Assembly (NCBI GenBank): GCA_022577435.1
Contig: JAKOON010000009.1
Span: forward strand, 208,501-272,500
DNA from: Embiotoca jacksoni
Lineage: Eukaryota > Chordata > Actinopteri > Embiotocidae
Direction of reading: 5' to 3'
Length of the DNA: 64,000 bases
The position numbers were made by a program, and so were the translations under genes. This document shows, one piece after another, positions 56,650-64,000 of the stretch (position 1 is the first letter of the stretch; the number at the start of each line of letters is the position of its first letter). The notes beneath the pieces are model-generated. The model saw only the letters and a program-made list of their open reading frames with translations. It had not been told where the DNA came from and ran no database searches.

Positions 56650-57612
56650 TGCCAGACTGTAGCTGTAACTTGACTGCACCATAGTGTTATGTGGTGAGGT
56701 GTTTTTCCAGGACCCAAATGCAAGCTCACAGACTCAAGGTTTTCAAGTTCCAAAAATACAGTCTTTATTGTCCAAAAAACAAACAAAAAACTACGAACCA
56801 AAAGGTGGCACAGAGCGTGTCCACTTTACGTCCAGTCGGGAGGGCAACTCAACCGACAGCTCCAGGGGGACACGGGTAACAGGGCAGCCGGCAGACCAGC
56901 GGAAGGGACGGCGTCAACAATCTTCCAAGCCGGGAGGGCAACTCCACCGACTGATGATTTTGACGGGGATATCCGCAGGAGACACAGAGGCCGGAGGAAC
57001 GGGAACAGGTACAGGACTGACGGAGAGCTGACGGGGAGCAGACGGAAGACGGACGGAGAGCAGACAGAGGACGGACGGGTGGCTAAACAAAAATGCACCG
57101 ACAACCAGAGTTGTGCAGGGGCAGGTTACATATAGTCTGGGGAGGTGATCAGGGAGATGCAGCACATCTGCAGGTGGTGATCAGGGGTGAGTGGCTGCAT
57201 CTGCTGGGACCGGTGAGGGTCGTGGCCATGGGAGGTGAGTGGCGTGGCCACAGACAAAGACAGGGGACACAGGAGGAGAGGTGATCGGGGGCAAAACGGA
57301 GGACAAAACTGAACTCCTGACACATAGTCCTGTCAATCAAACAGACACACACCTAAAAACACGGCTTTTTGAAGTTTATTTTCTTGTTAATGACGGGATT
57401 ATTTTCAGATGGACCGCCACAAAACTAATACGAAAGAGCGACTTTGGCTAACACTGAAATATCTCGTGGAAAACATTTATTGACTCAGAATTTTATGAGA
57501 CCAGTTGAATGGGAGTCTATGGAGCCGAAGTCTTTTTGGAGCCGACCTCTAGTGGCACTCGGCGGTATTGCAGCTTAAGGCACACCCGCATCGGCCTCAT
57601 TTTTCAGTCTAT
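56650..57612 (+). mobile_element. dispersed repeat family A, copy A2, split by an LTR
   Basis: The left piece (tagctgtaacttgactgcacc, to 56684) and right piece (cctgtcaatcaaacagacac onward, 57329-57612) are contiguous in A3 (61396-61697). The right part ends with gaatgggagtct, ggagccgacctctagtggca, ggtattgcagcttaag and catttttcag. The 638-bp interruption is described separately. Non-coding. Confidence 0.8.
56685..57322 (-). mobile_element. solo LTR with 5-bp target duplication
   Basis: The insert starts tgttatg and ends ctgaca (TG...CA) and is flanked by catag at 56680-56684 and 57323-57327. The uninterrupted sister sequence at 61396-61697 confirms the empty site. TG/CA ends, a 5-bp duplication, 638 bp and no gag/pol indicate a solo LTR left by LTR-LTR recombination. 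Minus-strand reading gives a TATA-like ctatatgtaacc (near 57123-57134) upstream and an AATAAA signal (ggacaataaagactg, near 56760-56774) downstream, so the LTR probably points left. A GACGGA-rich, CpG-bearing patch lies at 57015-57080. The retroelement family (Gypsy, ERV or other) is not determined. Confidence 0.75.
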
Positions 57613-58119
57613 GACACAACTCTCTTCCTCCCTCTGTGTTTATCTGTGTCTCAACCACTTCCCCTTGTTTTGTTCCTCTGACTCTTTCCTGCTCACTCGT
57701 GATTACGCTATACACGTAGAAAATGTCCATGGACACGCCACACACCAGTGGTTCCCAGCATTTCCTTTAAAGTCACAGTGAAACAGAAGTCATTTTCTTT
57801 AGCTGAGGACTTTGAGTCTGCTCAAAAAATTGGAGCACCATACCAAATGATGTGTGTACAGAGCAGTACTGTTGGCCTCCACCCACATAAATCTGTGTTG
57901 TTCAATCAACAGCAGGAGGACAGAGGACGGGAAAAATCAAACCCGTAACCATGCTCTTTTGGAAATATAAAAAACATATTTGCCAACTAATATCTAAACA
58001 TGCAAACCCCTGACCGGTGATATCACTGTGTTTGCTACTACTACCGCTGAAATGTCAATTATGATGGCCGGGTTTCATCCACGTTTGACATTATGAAACC
58101 CTGAGCTCAAGATGGCTTA
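57613..58119. other. unique sequence; hAT-end-like word at 57747
   Basis: No gene is recognised. It contains ccagtggttcccagc, resembling hAT termini, without a partner end. Confidence 0.4.
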
Positions 58120-58700
58120 TCAAAGATATTCCCACCTTTTACAGAAAGGGGACTCGAGATGTAAAATTTCCTCTTATCCTTGAGAATTTGTTTTTTTTAT
58201 AAATAGTGCCATATTGTATAAATTCAGATTTTCATTTCTTTTTTGTTTATAAAGGGGGTCTAGGCTCTTTACAAATAACATGGAAGTGCCAAAATGCTCA
58301 GTCCACGTAGCAATGCAGCCCTTATTCAGCAATTTTGCAGTTTGGACGAACCGTTTGGATTTCTGTAAATTTGTGACATCACAAACTCATACGCTTATAC
58401 GTTTGCCCTCAGAACGGCCCATTGTCTAACTTTATATGCCTAAGAAAACATAAGAAAAACTGTATTTGTACATCACTCAGAAAAGAATCAACCAATCAGA
58501 GGAGAGGGTCGTTGATTTCAATGCATCTTAAAAACACAGACACAGAACAGCCTGTTCTTATTAAAGCTCCAGAGAGACGCTGGAGAGAGAAGATGTAAAG
58601 CTATATTTAGAGGGTTTTTGGTACTTTAGACAACAACAAAATTATTCTCATGGATATCACTGTAAATATACCAATGAAAAAAAATACTGGACCTTTAAGT
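58120..58700. mobile_element. possible dispersed teleost repeat
   Basis: Words such as aatcaaccaatcagagg, cagaacagcctgttctta (a near palindrome), gtgacatcacaaa and a terminal tactggacctttaag resemble, from memory, a widespread fish repeat that ends in GGACCTTTAAG. There is no second copy in the window, so class and limits are uncertain. Confidence 0.4.
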
Positions 58701-60095
58701 AGAAACACAAGTAATATCGATATATTAGTTTTTCTACTTTCCTATCCTGTCAATTCTTAGATTTTTCTTGTGATCCTTTGGGGAAGTTCTGACCTCCATG
58801 TTTTTTTTTCAACCACCAGTGTACATGTAGACTAGCAGCTCTATCAGTTATCAGCAAGTGACAAGGTCATTTTTTTTACCCGTTATAACAGTTGAAGAAT
58901 GTCAGTAATAACACCATTTCTTTCATGGCAACAACAATCGATGTCCATACTGTCGACCACAAACACAAATTCCCGTTGTACTCTTCGTTAACAACACTGA
59001 CCACAGATTCACAGCTCCAGTCTGAAGTAGAAAGTTGTTAAAATCTTAATCAGGTTTCGCTTTGACACCAACCACAACCTGCCAGCATAAAAACAGCACA
59101 CCAGCCAAGTGGAGGTTTGCAGTGTGGTTCCAGCATCGCCAGCTCTTTCTCATGCTATTTTTAAGCCGCCCTCTGTATCATTATGATGCACAGCTCAAAG
59201 ACGATTTCACCCTGAAAGACATTCATGCTCTTAGGTTTCATAAAACTGTTATGATCAAGTATACAGGGATTTACTCGTACCCTCTTACCTTCAATCGGCC
59301 TCGTGTACTTTAATTATTGAGTCTCTGCACTTCGCAGAATTACTTTTCAGAGTATGCCAGAACTGAGACGTGCAGGTTGCTTAATAACAGTCTTTTCAAG
59401 AGCGACTCCAATTGTAGAAGAGTTCAACCAGTAAAACGAGTATTTTCCATCGCTTAAAACATATCACAGAATCCCCCTGCGTTGTCATCTGGTCTACAGA
59501 GGCTTCTGTCGGTGGAGAAATTGGTATCTTTCCTTCTTCTGTGATGGATTTTGCTCTCTCTGTGGTTGTTGATTGCCGCTACAAGAGGAAAGTGCTAGCT
59601 TGCTCTTTGCTTTGAAGGAGCTGACACCGAGAAGTGATGTTGACTGCCGATGTTCAAGATACGCGAAAAAATAAATAAAAAAAATCCTGCCTTTAGATTT
59701 TATGATCTGGTTCACAGTTTGGTTTTTTTTTTTTGGTGTTTTTTCTTTTTGCCATTTATCCACATGAAGAAACAACGAAATCGATCCAGAAGTGCAATAA
59801 AACATCTTCAGATGTTTTTCTTTTCACTCCCATGCTGTTAAACTGCTTTTGGATAGATTTTTGTCTTTAAGATAGACGTAAAGAATTTTTACGGCAAGAA
59901 GCCAGATGTCACAGAGAAGAACTGAGTGCATATGGCACGTCTTTAAGCCTTTAAATAAGCCCCGAGCCTTTTTAAATCTCCACAGCTCTTCATTGTGAGC
60001 GAGTGGATCGGCTTGATATTTGTTCGCTGTGGCTGTGTGACCTTGGAGTTCAGTTTGGAAGTTTTCCAATTTGTTCGAAGTCTCATGTTTTATTT
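58701..60095. other. unique sequence, no gene seen
   Basis: AT-rich, non-repetitive apart from T runs near 59725-59734. Open frames of up to 103 codons show no recognisable domain. Confidence 0.5.
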
Positions 60096-60170
60096 TGTGT
60101 GTGTGTGTGTGTGTGTGCGTGTGTGTGCGTGTGTGTGCGTGTGTGTGCGTGTGTGTGCGTGTGTGTGTGT
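60096..60170. repeat. GT array with a 10-bp higher-order unit
   Basis: After about ten plain GT units, the array repeats gtgtgtgcgt five times: a 10-bp unit marked by a GC step. Confidence 0.95.
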
Positions 60171-60644
60171 TTGCTTGTCAGCTGCTTAGTGTGTCTTAAG
60201 ATAATGCTGTTTGACACTTTAAGCTGATGTTATGCGCCACCCCCACAAGCCATCATATCGTGTTACATAATTTATTAAAGATGACTAACAATAGTATTGC
60301 AATTATTGAGTCCACCTGCACTTTGCTGCACTACAACCATCGGTTTAGCTGAAATCAAACTCCCACAGATGCAAAGAGACATCCAACTCAATTCTTGGTA
60401 TTAGCATTTGCATTCCATACAAAGCAAATACAAGAACTCAACTCAATAACTTATGTGACCCATTATCCTGAAAGCACTCTTTTTATTTGCTTCATATTTT
60501 GATAATTAGTTTTTTAAGTGAGGCATCTGAAGAGAGTCAGATAGTCCATTGTTGGAAACACTTCCTTCTAATTATTTCTTTTGAAAGAAGGTAAATAAAG
60601 AGAAAATGGACACGGATGCTCACCACACACACATCAACTTCCTC
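60171..60644. other. unique sequence, no gene seen
   Basis: Non-repetitive. Nothing recognised. Confidence 0.5.
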
Positions 60645-61080
60645 TTCTCTGTGTGTTGTGTTGGAGGAGCAGAGTGACGTATTGTGGAGATGAAAGACGG
60701 AGAGATGAGAGACTGTAGCAGCAGGAGACGATACGGTTTACGAATGGGACGGGAGAGACGAAGAGGAGGATGATGATGATGGAAGATGTGAGCGGACAGG
60801 TGATGGGAGAGGAGAAAGTAAGAGACTCAGAAATGATGGAACGACGACACAAAAGCGTGAGAGATGATGAAAATGATGAGGCAACGTGTGACAGAAGATG
60901 GTAAAATGTAAAGTAAGCGAAGGAGCAGAGAAGATTAAACGCCATGAGAGGGTGAAGATGTTAAATAGATGCTGTATGAGAGAAATGAAAGAATGAGAAC
61001 TATGAGAGGAGCAGAAACTCCACGAGAAGCAAGAGGATACAAAAAGGAAAATGAGTGAGAATCTAAACATTTTAAAATGA
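60645..61080. repeat. purine-rich tract with GAT/GAG words
   Basis: More than 400 bp with an A/G-dominated + strand (gagatgagaga, gaagaggaggatgatgatgatgg). The minus strand gives 103- and 130-codon Ser/Leu-rich frames of no significance. Confidence 0.65.
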
Positions 61081-61395
61081 GCTGAAGATGCGTGATTAGA
61101 TATTAAACATGGGTGCCCAGAGATGCCCAAATTCTTTCCTATGAAGAACCAAAAATGAATCTGGATGGAAGACCAAGGGCCTAAAATACATGTTTGTTAT
61201 GTAATATTACATTAATGTAATATATTTGACAGAAATGTAACATTCTGAATCTAAAAAAAGTTTTAGAATAATTTCAAACACTAGTCTTTAATCTGCATCA
61301 TAGTCATTTTAATATTTTGCAGGAATTATTGTCATAAACCAGTGTAAACTTTCTTGTCAGTGTGTCACTGCCTCGATCTCTCATCTCAGTGATGT
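61081..61395. other. unique AT-rich sequence, no gene seen
   Basis: Non-repetitive. Nothing recognised. Confidence 0.5.
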
Positions 61396-61697
61396 AGACC
61401 GATAGCTGTAACCCGACTGCACCACAGGCCTGTCAATCAAACAGACACGCCCCCAAAAACACATCTTTTTGAAGCTTATTTTCGAATTAATGACGGATGA
61501 TTTTCAGATGGACCTCCAGAAAACTAATAAGAAGGAGTGACTTTACCTAACAATACTGAAAAAACTCCTGTATTTACTTAGAATTATATAGGAATAGTTG
61601 AATGGGAGTCTCTGGAGGCTTTTTGGAGCCGACCTCTTGTGGCACCCGGTGGTATTGCAGCTTAAGTCACTTCTGCATTGGTCTAATTTTTCAGACG
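61396..61697 (+). mobile_element. dispersed repeat family A, copy A3 (uninterrupted)
   Basis: Matches A2 outside its LTR: tagctgtaac.cgactgcacca, cctgtcaatcaaacagacac, cagatggacctcc, gttgaatgggagtct, ggagccgacctct.gtgg, ggtattgcagcttaag and aatttttcag. It supplies the empty-site sequence for the LTR insertion in A2. Non-coding. Confidence 0.8.
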
Positions 61698-62408
61698 TGG
61701 AAGCTACGAACACTTTTAAAAACAGTCTGAGAGAGAAGAGAGATAGAGTGAAGAATGAAGGCAACGTAAAAGGGAATAGGAACATACAGTACATTATAAT
61801 GAGGGAAACATAAGCGAACAAAGAATTGTAAAAAGCTAAGAAGCTCCAATGATGATGTGTGAGGAGATAAGATCATATTAGAATATGCAAAATACATTGC
61901 AGAACAAAAAAAAAGTCAAACAAAACTTGAGGAGGATGTGTGAGTGAGATGACAAATAAGAAACGAGGTAATGTGAAGTAATGGACCATATATATCCAGA
62001 GTCCAGTGAGCAGGTGTTTTTCCCGGCCCTCCCGGATATTATGGAGTGTGTTGTACCGGAGTACACCTCGCAGCTGAGGACTATTGATTCTGGTGCTTAA
62101 GTCTGGCAGCAGGTCCTCGCACAGTGTTTGACGAGAGTCGGTTTGCTCAGACACACTTATCTCTCAGCTGCTGCTCGCCGAATGCAAACATGCCTCATTG
62201 TTCTCCGGCTTTCTGCAGCGTGCCGCCAACCAAGTGTGTAAATGGATGTTTTACATAATTATACTTTTCATCTGGGCTGGGAGGAGGCTGAAACCATGGA
62301 GTGAGAGATGTATTTTTGGAAAATGAAATTGACGCACCGTGTTCCCTGTACAGTAAATGTGACATCATGTGTGGGCCTGGGAGGTGAGAAGGCACATATG
62401 TGACTGTT

Positions 62409-62410
<2 letters not shown>
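61698..62410. other. unique sequence, no gene seen
   Basis: Purine-leaning at the left, mixed at the right. Nothing recognised. Confidence 0.5.

Positions 62411-62469
<59 letters not shown>
62411..62469. repeat. (AC)n microsatellite
   Basis: About 29 uninterrupted AC units. Confidence 0.98.
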
Positions 62470-62471
<2 letters not shown>

Positions 62472-63119
62472 CCTCCCTTCTCTTGAGACCCTTCCTGTGT
62501 TGCGTGTGTGTGTGGACTGAGAGGAGATGTTGCCAGATGCGGTTGCAAATGAACAGCTGTTACTCGGCTCTACAGCTGCCTATCTTGTTGCTGCGACACC
62601 CTCGTCGTTGCCTTGGTGACCAGAACTCCGTGCAACATACGCTTTACATTCGGGGGAAATCCTCGGGGGCTCACGTCCCGTGTCCTAATGTCTGTCCTCG
62701 TACCTCGGGGGAGTCGGTTTGATTGACGCCGTCGGAATTGCAGATGCTGGTCATGTAGAGTGGTTTTGTGTGTTTGCGCGTGTGTATGTGGCAGTGTGTA
62801 AACTTGCCGGCGTTGTAATTAAGTTCGTGTTCTGACAGTGAAAGTGTGAAATTGGAAGCATTATAAATGGATGGAGAGGCGGCAGCATCACGATGGAGAA
62901 AGAGGAAGAAGCGAAATAATGAATACTCTGGCAGGGATGCAGACTTACTGGCTGACTGAGTGAATGACCGGCTGATGAACTGGCAGACAGGCAAACAGCT
63001 AGACTGAGCAATACGCCGTCCTTTTTTACAATAACCTGCTTTTCTGCATTAATTTGGTTATTTAATGTGATCTTGTCCTAATCAGCCACAAGCTGCAGCT
63101 GCTCCAGCGCTGCCATATT
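62470..63119. other. unique sequence, no gene seen
   Basis: Mixed composition. Nothing recognised. Confidence 0.5.
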
Positions 63120-63960
63120 CTCAGGGAGTCTGGCGGGAAGTGTTTGCCTTCAGGTCATTCCACAGTATCTCTGTTGGGTCTGGGCTACTGGAAAAGGTGA
63201 ATTCCCTCTGTTTGAAGTCATTTAGTAATAGATTTACTTTGATAATTAGGGTCATTGTCCTGGTTCTGTTGATCTTCAGCTGGCAGCCAGCCACCCTGAT
63301 ATTATTCTGTGAGATAAATGTGAGAATCCATGAAGGCAAGTCATCCAGATCCAGAGACATCAAAGGCCCGAGATCATGATGCTCCCTCCACCGTGCTTCG
63401 CTTATGTACGGCATAATGCAGTGCCCTTTCTACTCCATCCATAATATTGCATATTCTCCCCTAATATTCCCTCAACCATGCTCCATTTGACGATACACCA
63501 CGATCAGCATATGTTCTTCTGTTCACGTGTTCATCAGCTCCAATGATTCCTTTAAACCTTCAGCTGTTCCTCAGGGGATTGTTTTTTCGTTTAAGCTGCA
63601 CACATTACTAGATCATCTTTATTTATCTACAGTTTTCCTCATCGTGGATTGATAATGGATGAATTCATGAATTCTTTTAGATTTCTTTGACCTTTTCCAT
63701 GTTTTGTGCAAATCATCAGTTTTTGATTGTCCACCGAGATCTGCTTTTTCCCTGAGGCACGGCTCACCTGAACAGATGGATTTTATTAATAGGGAACTCA
63801 AAATGTTTTAGTGTTTGATGGAAGTGAAAGTCTAAGCCTAACCCACACCTCCAATCTTGTGTCATTGATTAGGCTTGAGGTTTGCAAACTCCTTACTCTA
63901 ATTAGTTTCCTTTCATGTAATGAGCCTGTGGGTTCTCATGCTGTACTTTTCCCGACCCTT
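63120..63960 (-). mobile_element. degraded Tc1-like transposon, second family
   Basis: Read on the minus strand, the block follows the layout of another fish Tc1-like element. A leader that mirrors a typical 5' end lies at the right (tgtcattgattaggc, ctaattagtttcc, tgggttctcatgctgtactt), and the transposase end lies at the left. It is a different family from the + strand relic at 54450. Terminal repeats are not resolved, and the right end may extend past 63960. Confidence 0.65.
63121..63800 (-). pseudogene. Tc1-like transposase pseudogene
   Basis: A minus-strand frame at 63121-63414 ends with SSPDPTEILWNDLKANT (63142-63192), the eroded form of the motif that ends the DDE catalytic core. The expected Leu-Asn pair after SPD has been lost but the catalytic Glu remains. 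REHHDLGPLMSL (near 63350-63385) corresponds to the Gly-rich segment after the first catalytic Asp. Further right (63420-63800) the resemblance continues only as scattered DNA words with stops and frameshifts. The second Asp region is not recognisable. Inactive. Confidence 0.7.
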
Positions 63961-64000
63961 CCCGTTTGAATGATGTAATCAGTATGGGCAAGAATAATAC

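Overview
This is nuclear DNA of a teleost fish, probably a percomorph. The evidence is the many long CA/GT microsatellites and a set of interspersed repeats typical of teleost genomes: two eroded Tc1-like transposases, a hAT-type deletion derivative, LINE 3' tails ending in a TTCCCCTCGGGGATTAATAAAG-type stem-loop, a short LTR, and several non-autonomous dispersed families present in two or more copies. I found no protein-coding exon, tRNA, rRNA or CRISPR array that I can support. Long open frames lie mostly in CT-rich or microsatellite DNA and look like chance. The window is best read as intergenic or deep intronic sequence.

Layout. From 1 to about 13 kb the sequence is mostly unique, with simple repeats (CTCTC arrays at 167 and 8668, CTT at 4403, CA at 4857 and 7016, TA at 12324), pyrimidine-rich tracts (8.5-9.06, 9.7-9.97, 10.86-11.4 kb) and first copies of two dispersed families (D1 at 9078, B1 at 10409). 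From 13 to 38 kb there is one copy of family A (13095), a possible micro-retroposon (14356), a LINE tail that runs into a TCTA array (17776), a possible small inverted-repeat element (22586), a second D copy (29850), an imperfect 28-bp-arm hairpin (32046), more polypurine and polypyrimidine tracts, and stretches of balanced unique sequence that could be conserved regulatory elements. From 38.8 to 44.5 kb there are two copies of family C, the first split by a LINE tail. From 51 to 64 kb mobile DNA is densest: A4 (51167), a hAT-like element with an 8-bp target duplication and a nested LINE tail (52541), A5, a Tc1 relic on + (54450), B2 (55465), A2 split by a 638-bp LTR (56685), A3 (61396) and a Tc1 relic on - (63120).

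No pathway or operon is present. The main story is layered transposon insertion. Three nested insertions give a relative chronology: family C, family A and the hAT-like element are each older than the element that interrupts them. I saw no undescribed functional system. The best leads are the 32046-32140 hairpin, the nested insertions with clean target duplications, and repeat-borne TGACGTCA palindromes. Family names rest on recognition from memory and on comparison of copies within this window; no database search was possible.
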